Made by a program: the position numbers and the translations under genes. From an uncultured Porphyromonadaceae bacterium (GTDB lineage Bacteria > Bacteroidota > Bacteroidia > Bacteroidales > Muribaculaceae): a stretch of DNA of 64,000 bases. The DNA is taken from assembly GCA_902495245.1 (NCBI GenBank), contig CABUWI010000010.1, forward strand, positions 1-64,000, in the 5' to 3' direction. The notes under the pieces were generated by a model. It made no database searches, had not been told where the DNA came from, and saw nothing but the letters and a program-made list of their open reading frames with translations. This document shows, piece after piece, positions 54,997 to 63,410 of this stretch. The stretch's first letter is position 1, and each line of letters opens with the position of its first letter.

Positions 54997-55736
54997 TGGA
55001 CAACGTTTACGGCCGCGAATATTATCTGGCAGCGGGCGACGCCACGCCGCAGCAAACCATGCCTCCCGGCGAGCTCTTTGCCCGCTGCATCGAGGTGGCC
55101 ACCGACCATGCCAACATGCTCGGCATCGGCTACGACAATCTGCGCGCCCGGGGGCAGTCGTGGGTGCTGAGCCGCGTGGCCGTCGAGATGGAGCGCTATC
55201 CGCGCGTCAACGAGACCTATCGCGTCGAAACGTGGGTCGACAGCTTCAACCGCGCCTTTTCCGAACGCTGCTTCCGGCTGACCGACGCCGAGGGCCGGAC
55301 GCTGGGCTACGTGAGGTCGACGTGGGTTGCCATCGACATCGAGAAGCGCACGCTGGCCGACATTTCGCGCTTCGACGCCATGCGCGACGAGCTGATTGTC
55401 TCGCGCCCCTGCCCGGTCAGGAGCTGCGGACGCCACCGGCCGCTCGACGCCGAGGCGGCCACGGCGCGCGACTACACATTTGCCTACAGCGACATCGACT
55501 CGAACCGCCACGTCAACACCGTGCGCTACGTCGAGCTGACGGCCGACTGCCGCTCGCTCGAGTTTCATGACACCCACATGGCCCGGCGCATCGAGGTTTC
55601 GTTCATGCGCGAGTGTCGCTACGGCGAGACGGCCTCCATTCTCATGGCCACCCGCGCCGACGGCAGGGACGAAGTTGAATTTCGCGTCGGGGGCGAGCCG
55701 CGCGTGCACTTCGTCGTCGAGTACGCCGCCTGCTGA
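54996..55736 (+). CDS. Acyl-ACP thioesterase (FatA/TesA-like hot-dog)
   Basis: A 246-residue double hot-dog thioesterase of the acyl-ACP thioesterase (PF01643) family. The first hot-dog spans about 1-145 (MLGIGYDNLRARGQSWVLSRVAVEMERYP, VETWVDSF) and the second about 160-245, containing SDIDSNRHVNTVRYVEL, with conserved Asn/His catalytic residues. The family releases fatty acids from acyl carrier protein. In Bacteroidetes it is found in ilv operons; the reason is not known. Its start overlaps ilvN by one base. ilvC, often next in such operons, is absent here. Confidence 0.87.
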   Translation: MDNVYGREYYLAAGDATPQQTMPPGELFARCIEVATDHANMLGIGYDNLRARGQSWVLSRVAVEMERYPRVNETYRVETWVDSFNRAFSERCFRLTDAEGRTLGYVRSTWVAIDIEKRTLADISRFDAMRDELIVSRPCPVRSCGRHRPLDAEAATARDYTFAYSDIDSNRHVNTVRYVELTADCRSLEFHDTHMARRIEVSFMRECRYGETASILMATRADGRDEVEFRVGGEPRVHFVVEYAAC

Positions 55737-55796
55737 GGCGCCGCAGCGCGCTACTATTTGCAAACACATACAAATCATATTTTAATCCCCTTTTTT

Positions 55797-57986
55797 ATGA
55801 AAAAGTTCTTTACATTGCTTATTGCGCTGACCGTCGGTCTGGCCGCACGGGCCGAAGACGGTTACACCGAGTGGTCGCCGCTGGGCACCGCGACGGTCAA
55901 CGCCGACCGCGATGCTATGGACGGCTATGCCTCCATGGTGGGCGCGGAGTTCGCCTACACCACTGAGGTTTCCGAACGTCATCTCGCAGAGAATCCTGAC
56001 ACGCAGCAGTTCAAATTCGCCGGATTTCTGGGCCACTGCGACTTCATTGTCGACGTGAACGTCAGCGAGGGCATATGCCGCGCTGCGGCTCAGATTACCG
56101 ACCTGGTCATCAGCGACGACTATAAGTTTGACGACGGCTATGATTACTGGCATTTCAGCTTGAGTTCCGGTCAATATTCGCCGGCACGCAAAATCTTGAC
56201 TTTCTCGTCGTTCTGGTTCAATGTCTCGCCGGCCTACGGCCTGCAGTTGGCTCCATTCACGGTTGAGCTGCCCGGCGCGCAGGCCGAAATAGACTTCACC
56301 GTGAAGCAGACCGGCGGCGGCGTCAAGTCGACCGACAAGTTCATAAAATACGGCATCGAACGCAACGGCGTCGCCTCGGTGCGCTATGCCGTGCAGCGCG
56401 AGAGGTTCACCATGGACCAACTCACGGCGATGGTCAAGGGTGAAGCCGAGACCAAAGAGGCCGAAGGCGACGAGTTTACCATCGACTTCGACGCTTGCGG
56501 CACATACTACGCCCTGTTGCTGGCATATGACGCCGACGGCAAATATATGGGCATTTACCGCACGGTGAACTGCCTGTCGAACCTCGAACCCGCGGGCACG
56601 TGGGAGGATGCCGGCACGGCCGTGTGGCATCACCCCTTCAGCGCGGAATACTATCTTGAAATTGACGGCACGCTGCAACCCGACGTGATTGCCGATGAGC
56701 ACCTTGCATGGCCCGTGAAGCTCGAAAAGCGCACCGACCTTGCCGACCGCGAGATCTATCGCGTGGTCAACCCCTACGGCGCCGACTGCCCGCTCAATGC
56801 CGACATCGAGCGCCGTCTGGCCCTCATGAACGGCGGCGAGGCACGCGTAAATCCCGAGGACGGCGCCTATCGCACGGACGATACGTTCTGGTACGTGTTC
56901 GACGCCACCAATCCCAAAGCCATCAAGGACGAACAGCGCCCCAACGGCTGCAATATCGGCAACTTCTGGGGCACGTTCTTCGGAGGCCCCGAGCCTGAAG
57001 TGTCGGGACTGCTCGACGGTCTGTTGCGCGTCAACTACGGAAGAGGCTACGGTTTCGACCTGACCATAGAGATGCCCGGCTATCGCGGCACGGGCACCGT
57101 GCCGATGGACTATGCCGGCGGCGATGAGGTCTGCGTAACGGTCGGTCCGAACGTTAAGAGAGTCGCCTATACATTCCTGCCCGCGCTCACGGTTCCGGCC
57201 GACGAAGAGATTGACGCCGCCGCGCAGATGCTGGCCGAGGGAGGCGACGGGGCACTGGCGGTTGACTGCGAGGGCAACGGCGCGGTCGACCTGCCCATTC
57301 CCGCCGGCACGGAGCGGCCCTGTGTGGCCGTGGTTGTCGGCTTCGATGCCGACGGCAAACCATTTGCGGCCGCAACGATTGACGTGTTCAAGAACGAGAA
57401 ACTCTATGGCAGCGTGCTCAGCGAGTCTATTCTCGGCGCCCTTGTTAACGGCGGTCTTGATGTCGCAGAGAATAATGTCGATGTAGAAGTGAAGACAGAA
57501 GTCGGCGGCACGCAAGTGGTTTGCCTCGAATTGCCTCTTGATGCCAATCACCCCCATGTGCGCGCCATCGCAGCCATGGGCGTTGACATAACCGTAAGCA
57601 GCGAACGTATCCGAATTCAGTTGAAAGAAGACGCCAACGGCAAGTATCAGCTTGTCGGCACGCCTGTCGCTATGGGCATAACCATCGTCAAAAATAATTT
57701 TGGAGCTCTGTCGCTCCACATGTGGGACGGCGAGCGCAACGACGGGGTCATCAAGTTTGACGGAGTTGCAGTCTACACTTCCACCTCCGGTTATGACTGC
57801 AGCGAGCCGTTTGTGCTGACTCTCGGTTCGACGATACAAAGCTCGATCGGCGAAGTCGAAACCGCCACAGAAGAGGCCGCCGGCAGCGCCGAATACTTCA
57901 ACCTGCAGGGCGTCAGGGTGAGCAATCCGCGCGGCGGCCTGTTCATCGAGCGCCGCGGCGGCAGCGCCAAGGTTGTGAAACTCTGA
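55797..57986 (+). CDS. Secreted hypothetical protein with sorting tail
   Basis: A 729-residue exported protein, signal peptide MKKFFTLLIALTVGLAARA. The N-terminal part (about 25-190, beginning YTEWSPLGTATVNADRD) and later modules are beta-rich; no catalytic motif seen. The tail EYFNLQGVRVSNPRGGLFIERRG is a type IX-like signal. The ATG at 55797 begins the signal peptide. It lies 60 bases past the thioesterase gene. The upstream TACTATTTG is one base longer than a proper -7 box, so whether it has its own promoter is unclear. A perfect 10-bp stem follows the stop. Confidence 0.6.
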   Translation: MKKFFTLLIALTVGLAARAEDGYTEWSPLGTATVNADRDAMDGYASMVGAEFAYTTEVSERHLAENPDTQQFKFAGFLGHCDFIVDVNVSEGICRAAAQITDLVISDDYKFDDGYDYWHFSLSSGQYSPARKILTFSSFWFNVSPAYGLQLAPFTVELPGAQAEIDFTVKQTGGGVKSTDKFIKYGIERNGVASVRYAVQRERFTMDQLTAMVKGEAETKEAEGDEFTIDFDACGTYYALLLAYDADGKYMGIYRTVNCLSNLEPAGTWEDAGTAVWHHPFSAEYYLEIDGTLQPDVIADEHLAWPVKLEKRTDLADREIYRVVNPYGADCPLNADIERRLALMNGGEARVNPEDGAYRTDDTFWYVFDATNPKAIKDEQRPNGCNIGNFWGTFFGGPEPEVSGLLDGLLRVNYGRGYGFDLTIEMPGYRGTGTVPMDYAGGDEVCVTVGPNVKRVAYTFLPALTVPADEEIDAAAQMLAEGGDGALAVDCEGNGAVDLPIPAGTERPCVAVVVGFDADGKPFAAATIDVFKNEKLYGSVLSESILGALVNGGLDVAENNVDVEVKTEVGGTQVVCLELPLDANHPHVRAIAAMGVDITVSSERIRIQLKEDANGKYQLVGTPVAMGITIVKNNFGALSLHMWDGERNDGVIKFDGVAVYTSTSGYDCSEPFVLTLGSTIQSSIGEVETATEEAAGSAEYFNLQGVRVSNPRGGLFIERRGGSAKVVKL

Positions 57987-58004
57987 AAATATCATCACCT
58001 ACAC

Positions 58005-58045
58005 ATCGGGCGCGGCCGGCAATCAGGTCGCGCCCGATTCGTTTG
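58005..58045 (+). terminator. Hairpin after the 55797 gene
   Basis: ATCGGGCGCG (58005-58014) pairs perfectly with CGCGCCCGAT (58029-58038). Only TCGTTT follows, so it is a moderate terminator. Confidence 0.6.
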
Positions 58046-58121
58046 GCAAGCGCAATGAGCTGATTTGGCGCGGGTTAAATATTTTCATACAAAAAAGTTT
58101 CAAAAAATATCGTAGAAATAT

Positions 58122-58152
58122 TTGCACAGTTCAAAAAGTTGCAGTAACTTTG
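58122..58152 (+). promoter_or_regulatory. Promoter of the tRNA-tuf cluster
   Basis: TTG at 58122-58124 and TAACTTTG at 58145-58152 with a 20-base spacer. The first tRNA begins at 58199. It probably drives four tRNAs and tuf. Confidence 0.65.
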
Positions 58153-58198
58153 CACTCGCTAAGGCGTCAAAGCGATGGCGCCGCAGGCAAAACGAGCT

Positions 58199-58272
58199 GC
58201 CTCTTTAGCTCAGTTGGCCAGAGCACGTGATTTGTAATCTCGGGGTCGTTGGTTCGAATCCGACAAGAGGCT
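58199..58272 (+). tRNA. tRNA-Thr (TGT)
   Basis: Acceptor GCCTCTT (58199-58205) pairs with AAGAGGC (58265-58271), discriminator T58272. Anticodon loop TTTGTAA (TGT). The anticodon stem CGTGA/TCTCG has one T-T mismatch at its centre. CCA is not encoded. Confidence 0.9.
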
Positions 58273-58320
58273 CAAGTCAAGCCGGAGGGCAGACATGATT
58301 GAATATACAAACTGACAACA

Positions 58321-58403
58321 GGGCGAATACCAGAGTGGCCAAATGGGGCAGACTGTAAATCTGCTGGTTTATACCTTCGGTGGTTCGAATCCATCTTCGC
58401 CCA
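58321..58403 (+). tRNA. tRNA-Tyr (GTA)
   Basis: Acceptor GGGCGAA (58321-58327) pairs with TTCGCCC (58396-58402), discriminator A58403. Anticodon loop CTGTAAA (GTA). A long variable arm, as for type II tRNAs, lies between the anticodon and T stems. CCA not encoded. It is also a substrate for queuosine modification by Tgt. Confidence 0.93.
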
Positions 58404-58414
58404 CAACGACTTCC

Positions 58415-58490
58415 GCGGAAGTAGCTCAGTCGATAGAGCATCAGCCTTCCAAGCTGAGGGTCGCGGGTTTGAGCCCCGTCTTCCGCTCCA
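58415..58490 (+). tRNA. tRNA-Gly (TCC)
   Basis: Acceptor GCGGAAG (58415-58421) pairs with CTTCCGC (58480-58486), then T and encoded CCA (58488-58490). Anticodon stem TCAGC/GCTGA, loop CTTCCAA (TCC). Confidence 0.93.
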
Positions 58491-58530
58491 TCGATTCCTT
58501 ATGTCTGCAACGGTGGAATCGGCACAAATT

Positions 58531-58605
<75 letters not shown>

Positions 58606-58695
58606 ACATTAAAAGCAACGGTGCGACCGCTGGAGGAAGTGCCGCCCCCTGACTCGGTGGTGTGTAACGTCTGCGCGCTATCGAGCCTTTAATGT
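58606..58695 (+). other. Structured spacer between tRNA-Thr and tuf
   Basis: ACATTAAA (58606-58613) is a perfect complement of TTTAATGT (58688-58695), closing a 90-base element with further internal pairing (GC-rich middle). It lies 37 bases upstream of the tuf ATG and could be a processing signal or leader structure in the tRNA-tuf transcript. Confidence 0.45.
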
Positions 58696-58732
58696 CAAAG
58701 AAGAAACTATTAACAAACCAATTTTTATAGCA

Positions 58733-59917
58733 ATGGCTAAAGAGAAATTCGAAAGAACCAAACCGCACGTGAACATTGGTACCATCGGCCACGTTGACCA
58801 TGGCAAAACCACCCTCACTGCAGCAATCACCACCGTGCTGGCCAAGAAGGGCCTTTCAGAGGTGAAGAGCTTCGACCAGATCGACAACGCTCCCGAAGAG
58901 AAGGAACGTGGTATCACAATCAACACCGCACACGTTGAATATGAAACCGCCAACCGTCACTACGCTCACGTTGACTGCCCCGGACACGCTGACTATGTGA
59001 AGAACATGGTTACCGGTGCCGCTCAGATGGACGGCGCTATCATCGTTGTGGCTGCAACCGACGGCCCGATGCCCCAGACCCGTGAGCACATTCTGCTCGC
59101 CCGTCAGGTGAACGTGCCCCGTATCGTTGTGTTCCTGAACAAGTGCGACATGGTTGACGACGAAGAGATGTTCGACCTCGTTGAAATGGAAATGCGCGAT
59201 CTGCTCAGCTCTTATGACTACGACGGCGACAACACTCCCATTATCCGCGGCTCTGCTCTCGGCGCCCTCAACGGCGAACCCCAGTGGGAAGAGAAGGTTA
59301 TGGAGCTCATGGAAGCCGTTGACAGCTGGATTCCTCTGCCTCCCCGCGACATCGACAAACCCTTCCTGATGCCCGTCGAAGACGTGTTCTCGATCACCGG
59401 CCGCGGCACCGTTGCTACCGGTCGTATCGAAACCGGCGTTGTGAAAGTCGGCGACGAAGTTCAGATCATGGGTCTCGGCGCAGACATGAAGTCGGTTGTA
59501 ACCGGCGTTGAGATGTTCCGCAAGCTCCTCGACGAGGGCGAAGCCGGCGATAACGTAGGTCTGCTCCTGCGCGGTATCGACAAGAAAGACATCAAGCGCG
59601 GCATGGTTATCTGCCACCCCGGAGTTGTTAAGCCCCACAGCAAGTTCAAAGCTTCTGTTTACGTCCTGAAAAAGGAAGAAGGCGGCCGCCACACTCCCTT
59701 CGGCAACCACTACCGTCCTCAGTTCTATATCCGCACCCTTGACGTAACCGGTGAGATTTCTCTTCCCGAAGGCGTTGAGATGGTGATGCCCGGCGACCAC
59801 GTTGAAATCAACGTCGAGCTGATCAACCCCGTAGCATGCGACAAGGGTCTGCGTTTCGCAATTCGCGAAGGTGGCCGCACCGTAGGTTCGGGTCAGATCA
59901 CCGATATCCTTGACTAA
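58733..59917 (+). CDS. tuf: Elongation factor Tu
   Basis: A 394-residue EF-Tu, the GTPase that brings aminoacyl-tRNA to the ribosome. G1 [12 protein letters not shown]2 [15 protein letters not shown]3 [13 protein letters not shown]4 [10 protein letters not shown], and domains II and III (about 210-394; ending QITDILD). Normal length. It follows the Thr-Tyr-Gly-Thr tRNA cluster in the same order as E. coli thrU-tyrU-glyT-thrT-tufB, and a strong terminator follows it. Confidence 0.97.
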   Translation: MAKEKFERTKPHVNIGTIGHVDHGKTTLTAAITTVLAKKGLSEVKSFDQIDNAPEEKERGITINTAHVEYETANRHYAHVDCPGHADYVKNMVTGAAQMDGAIIVVAATDGPMPQTREHILLARQVNVPRIVVFLNKCDMVDDEEMFDLVEMEMRDLLSSYDYDGDNTPIIRGSALGALNGEPQWEEKVMELMEAVDSWIPLPPRDIDKPFLMPVEDVFSITGRGTVATGRIETGVVKVGDEVQIMGLGADMKSVVTGVEMFRKLLDEGEAGDNVGLLLRGIDKKDIKRGMVICHPGVVKPHSKFKASVYVLKKEEGGRHTPFGNHYRPQFYIRTLDVTGEISLPEGVEMVMPGDHVEINVELINPVACDKGLRFAIREGGRTVGSGQITDILD

Positions 59918-59947
59918 TAGCTCAAGGCTAAAATAAATAAAAGAACA

Positions 59948-59993
59948 CTTCGGGCTGCCCGGCGCAGCCTCGGCGGCCCGAAGCTCTTTTTCT
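59948..59993 (+). terminator. Terminator after tuf
   Basis: A 12-bp stem, 59948-59959 with 59972-59983 (one T-G pair), then CTCTTTTTCT. It ends a few bases before tRNA-Trp. Confidence 0.85.
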
Positions 59994-59998
59994 AACAT

Positions 59999-60074
59999 AC
60001 GGGAATAGCTCAGTCGGTAGAGCACTGGTCTCCAAAACCAGGTGTCGGGAGTTCGAGCCTCTCTTCCCGTGCCA
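59999..60074 (+). tRNA. tRNA-Trp (CCA)
   Basis: Acceptor ACGGGAA (59999-60005) pairs with TTCCCGT (60064-60070), discriminator G60071, encoded CCA (60072-60074). Anticodon stem CTGGT/ACCAG, loop CTCCAAA (CCA). Twelve bases before secE, as in many bacteria. Confidence 0.94.
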
Positions 60075-60086
60075 AAACAATCGACA

Positions 60087-60287
60087 ATGAAAAAACTGAA
60101 ACTACTTACGGATCTTCAAGAGTCTTACACCGAGCTTCGGTATAAGACTTCTTGGCCTACCAAGACGCAGCTGGTCAAGAGCTCGATCATCGTGCTGATA
60201 GCTTCCATCATCATAGCACTGGTGATTCTCTGCATGGACCAGATTGTGGAAAACCTGATGAAGCTGATTTACAGCCTAAAGGGTTAA
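60087..60287 (+). CDS. secE: Preprotein translocase subunit SecE
   Basis: A 66-residue SecE of the short, single-transmembrane type (helix about residues 32-54). The amphipathic N-terminal part contains the conserved TSWPTKTQLVKSSIIVL, which stabilises SecY. The ATG at 60087 was chosen because it begins MKKLKLLTD just after tRNA-Trp; earlier in-frame codons lie inside the tRNA. It heads secE-nusG. Confidence 0.92.
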   Translation: MKKLKLLTDLQESYTELRYKTSWPTKTQLVKSSIIVLIASIIIALVILCMDQIVENLMKLIYSLKG

Positions 60288-60394
60288 GCGAAAGAGGAAC
60301 GGCCCGAAGCCGCTCCGGCAGATTTATTCAACTCTAACGGCACGTGTGTTCTCACTGCTGAAAAACCGAACTAACAACCGACACAATTTCTTCA

Positions 60395-61003
60395 ATGGCT
60401 GCTGCAACAAGTAAGGATCAAAAAGATGTCAAGAAGCCGCTGCCCCGCGCCTGGTATGTGCTCCGCGCAATTTCCGGCAAGGAGGCAAAGGTCAAGGAGG
60501 TGCTTGAGGCTCAGATGCGCAACACCGACATGGGCAACTATCTCTTTCAGGTTCTGATACCGACGGAGAAGGTTCTTACCGTGCGCAACGGCAAGAAGGT
60601 CGTCAAGGAGAGAAATCTCTACAGCGGCTATGTGTTTATCGAGGCTCAGCCCACGGGCGAGGCTCAGTATGTTCTGGCAAACACGACTAACGTCATCGAC
60701 TTTCTTCGCGGCCGCGAAAAGGGCTCGGACCCTCTGCCGCTGCGTGAGGCCGATGTCAAGCGTATGCTCGGACAGGTTGACGAGATGAACGAGGACCCCA
60801 TCGAAGACGGCATCAACGACTACATGGTCGGCGAGAGCGTCAAGGTGATTTCAGGACCGTTCACGGGCTTCATCGGTGAAATCGAAGAAGTGAACCGCGA
60901 GAAGAAGAAGCTGAAGGTGATGGTGAAGGTGTTCGGTCGAAAGACCCCTCTCGAGCTTGACAATTCGCAAGTAGAACGCGACTTCTCAACCGACAAGGAA
61001 TAA
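60395..61003 (+). CDS. nusG: Transcription antitermination/termination factor NusG
   Basis: A 202-residue NusG: NGN domain (about 20-135; RAWYVLRAISGKEAKVKEVLEAQM) and C-terminal KOW domain (about 145-200; VKVISGPFTGFIGEIEEVNREKKKLKV). The short charged N-terminal extension (MAAATSKDQKDVKK) is common in Bacteroidetes. It binds RNA polymerase and couples to ribosomal S10 or Rho. A 107-base gap after secE holds no gene. Confidence 0.95.
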   Translation: MAAATSKDQKDVKKPLPRAWYVLRAISGKEAKVKEVLEAQMRNTDMGNYLFQVLIPTEKVLTVRNGKKVVKERNLYSGYVFIEAQPTGEAQYVLANTTNVIDFLRGREKGSDPLPLREADVKRMLGQVDEMNEDPIEDGINDYMVGESVKVISGPFTGFIGEIEEVNREKKKLKVMVKVFGRKTPLELDNSQVERDFSTDKE

Positions 61004-61018
61004 AGAAACTCAGAGAAT

Positions 61019-61050
61019 GAGGACGGGCGGTTACGAGTCCGGCCTCGTTT
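61019..61050 (+). terminator. Hairpin in the nusG-rplK gap
   Basis: GAGGACGG (61019-61026) pairs with CCGGCCTC (61039-61046), one mismatch, followed by GTTTTG. It may be an attenuator, or the site where ribosomal protein L1 represses rplKA (the known autoregulation in other bacteria). Confidence 0.35.
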
Positions 61051-61122
61051 TGACGAAAAGCCCTCAAGGAAAGGAAGTCGAGTCAGTATAAACCCCACAA
61101 TCTTCTAAATTATTGTAACACA

Positions 61123-61560
61123 ATGGCTAAAGAAATTGCTGGACAGATCAAATTGCAAATCAAGGGTGGCGCAGCCAATCCCTCTCCGCCAGTAGGCCCC
61201 GCGCTGGGTTCTAAGGGCATTAACATCATGGAGTTTTGCAAGCAGTTCAACGCCCGCACCCAGGACAAGGCCGGCAAGGTTCTGCCCGTGGTAATCACCT
61301 ATTACACGGACAAGAGCTTTGACTTCATCGTCAAGACCCCGCCGGTTGCCATTCAGCTGCTCGAAGCAACCAAGAAGAAGAGCGGCTCGGCTCAGCCCAA
61401 CCGCACTAAGGTGGCTGAAATCACCTGGGATCAGGTAAAGACTATTGCAGAAGACAAGATGCCTGATTTGAACTGTTTCTCTGTAGAATCGGCAATGCGC
61501 ATGGTTGCCGGTACGGCCAGAAGCATGGGTATCACCGTCAAAGGCGAATTCCCCGGTTAA
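61123..61560 (+). CDS. rplK: 50S ribosomal protein L11
   Basis: A 145-residue L11. The N-terminal domain has [36 protein letters not shown] (thiostrepton-binding face), and the C-terminal RNA-binding domain ends [16 protein letters not shown]. Normal length. rplA follows after 26 bases. Confidence 0.97.
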   Translation: MAKEIAGQIKLQIKGGAANPSPPVGPALGSKGINIMEFCKQFNARTQDKAGKVLPVVITYYTDKSFDFIVKTPPVAIQLLEATKKKSGSAQPNRTKVAEITWDQVKTIAEDKMPDLNCFSVESAMRMVAGTARSMGITVKGEFPG

Positions 61561-61586
61561 ATCACTAATTAAGACTTTTTCGCAAC

Positions 61587-62282
61587 ATGGCAAAATTGAC
61601 CAAAAATCAAAAGCTCGCTGCTGAGAAGATCGAGGCCGGGAAAGCGTACACTCTCGCTGAAGCATCGGAACTGGTGAAGGAAGTAAACTACGCCAAGTTC
61701 GACGCTTCGCTTGACATCGACGTGCGCCTCGGCGTTGACCCTCGCAAGGCTAATCAAATGGTGCGTGGCGTGGTTACGCTGCCCCACGGCACCGGTAAGG
61801 AAATCCGTGTTCTCGTGCTCTGCTCGCCCGAGGCCGAAGCAGCCGCCAAGGCTGCCGGCGCCGACTATGTCGGTCTTGACGAATACATCGCCAAGATTAA
61901 GGGCGGCTGGACCGACGTTGACGTAATCATCACCCAGCCCCAAATCATGGGTAAGATCGGTGCTCTGGGCCGTGTTCTCGGTCCGCGCGGCCTGATGCCT
62001 AACCCCAAGAGCGGCACGGTAACCGTCGACGTGGCCAAGGCAGTCGAGGAAGTAAAGAAAGGTAAAATCGACTTCAAGGTCGACAAGAACGGTATCGTTC
62101 ACAGCTCGATCGGCAAGATTTCGTTCACGCCCGACAAGATCCGCGACAACGCCAAGGAGTTCATCAACACTCTGATTCGTCTGAAGCCCGCAGCGGCTAA
62201 AGGCACTTACATCAAGAGCATCTACCTGTCGTCGACCATGAGCCCCGGCATCAAAATCGACGCAAAGAGCGTAGAAGAATAA
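61587..62282 (+). CDS. rplA: 50S ribosomal protein L1
   Basis: A 231-residue L1, the L1-stalk protein and, in other bacteria, the translational repressor of rplKA. Typical sequences are [55 protein letters not shown] and [18 protein letters not shown]. rplJ follows after 30 bases. Confidence 0.97.
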   Translation: MAKLTKNQKLAAEKIEAGKAYTLAEASELVKEVNYAKFDASLDIDVRLGVDPRKANQMVRGVVTLPHGTGKEIRVLVLCSPEAEAAAKAAGADYVGLDEYIAKIKGGWTDVDVIITQPQIMGKIGALGRVLGPRGLMPNPKSGTVTVDVAKAVEEVKKGKIDFKVDKNGIVHSSIGKISFTPDKIRDNAKEFINTLIRLKPAAAKGTYIKSIYLSSTMSPGIKIDAKSVEE

Positions 62283-62312
62283 TTTTCCACCGATAACGAA
62301 CAGAAAGAAACA

Positions 62313-62837
62313 ATGAGAAAGGAAGAAAAGGCAGTCATCATTGCCAATATCACCGAGACTCTCAAGGAGTATAGCTGCTTCTACTTGGTGGAGACCAACG
62401 GACTGAACGCCGAGAAGACCAGCGCTCTCCGTCGCGCCTGCGCAAAGGCAGACGTGAAGATGGTCGTTGTGAAGAACAAGCTTCTTCACAAAGTCCTGGA
62501 GGAGATGGAAGGCGACTACTCCGAACTCTATGGCGCGCTCAAGGGCTCGACCACTCTGATGTGCTCGAACACGGGCAATGCTCCCGCCAAGCTGATTAAG
62601 GATTTCGTCAAGAAGGACGACACGCTGCCCGCTCTGAAGGCCGCATATGTAGAAGAGACCGTCTATGTCGGTGCAAACCAGCTTGACACTCTCTGCGCCA
62701 TCAAGAGCAAGGCCGAACTCCTGGGCGACGTTATCGCTCTGCTGCAGTCGCCTGCCAAGAACGTTGTCAGCGCTCTGACTTCGGGCGGCACCAAGCTGCA
62801 CGGCATTCTCGAAACCCTCTCGCAGAAGGAAGGCTAA
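62313..62837 (+). CDS. rplJ: 50S ribosomal protein L10
   Basis: A 174-residue L10, which anchors L7/L12 dimers on the ribosome stalk. N-terminal rRNA-binding domain with LRRACAKADVKMVVVKNKLLHK, and a C-terminal helix for L12 binding (about 145-174). rplL follows after 74 bases. Confidence 0.95.
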   Translation: MRKEEKAVIIANITETLKEYSCFYLVETNGLNAEKTSALRRACAKADVKMVVVKNKLLHKVLEEMEGDYSELYGALKGSTTLMCSNTGNAPAKLIKDFVKKDDTLPALKAAYVEETVYVGANQLDTLCAIKSKAELLGDVIALLQSPAKNVVSALTSGGTKLHGILETLSQKEG

Positions 62838-62911
62838 ACCTACCGAAATTAGCCAATCTCTACAGATTTACAAACCAAACAAGTCAATAACAATCTAAAC
62901 TGATAAACAAA

Positions 62912-63289
62912 ATGGCAGATTTAAAAGCTTTCGCAGAACAACTCGTGAACCTCACCGTTAAGGAAGTGAACGAACTCGCTCAGATTCTCAAAGATGAGTA
63001 TGGCATCGAACCCGCCGCTGCAGCCGTTGCAGTAGCAGCCGGTCCCGCCGCCGCAGGTGCAGCCGCAGCTGAAGAAAAGACTTCGTTCGACGTAGTCCTC
63101 AAGAGCGCAGGCGCCAGCAAGCTCGCTGTTGTCAAGCTCGTTAAGGAACTCACCGGCCTGGGCCTGAAGGAGGCTAAGGAAATGGTAGACGGCGCACCTT
63201 CGACCATCAAGGAAGGCGTAGCCAAGGCTGACGCCGAGGGCCTCAAGAAGCAGCTTGAGGAAGCCGGCGCAGAAGTTGAGCTGAAATAA
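62912..63289 (+). CDS. rplL: 50S ribosomal protein L7/L12
   Basis: A 125-residue L7/L12: N-terminal dimerisation domain, an alanine-rich hinge (about 30-52) and the C-terminal domain [38 protein letters not shown]. It recruits translation factors. A long hairpin separates it from rpoB. Confidence 0.97.
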   Translation: MADLKAFAEQLVNLTVKEVNELAQILKDEYGIEPAAAAVAVAAGPAAAGAAAAEEKTSFDVVLKSAGASKLAVVKLVKELTGLGLKEAKEMVDGAPSTIKEGVAKADAEGLKKQLEEAGAEVELK

Positions 63290-63309
63290 GATTCCTGAAT
63301 CTCAGGAGG

Positions 63310-63349
63310 TTAGGTTAAGTGTCTGCTAAGGCGCAGACGCTTAACCTAA
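63310..63349 (+). promoter_or_regulatory. 17-bp hairpin between rplL and rpoB
   Basis: TTAGGTTAAGTGTCTGC (63310-63326) pairs with GCAGACGCTTAACCTAA (63333-63349), one G-T pair, loop of six. There is no T-run after it. In E. coli the same gap holds an attenuator and an RNase III site; a similar control role is inferred. Confidence 0.7.
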
Positions 63350-63410
63350 TTGTGTCTTACTTCGTTTTCTCTCCTCTCCTTAACTCAAATTCCCAATTCA
63401 GTTATATTAG

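Noticed and set aside
55782..57998. A 738-codon open frame on the minus strand opposite the secreted protein at 55797.
   Set aside because: Same reason: an antisense shadow with no recognisable domains, while the plus-strand frame has a signal peptide and a sorting tail.
58199..58272. The T-T mismatch in the anticodon stem of tRNA-Thr (TGT) as a sign of a pseudogene.
   Set aside because: All other parts fold normally and the gene sits in the conserved tRNA-tuf order, so it is taken as functional.
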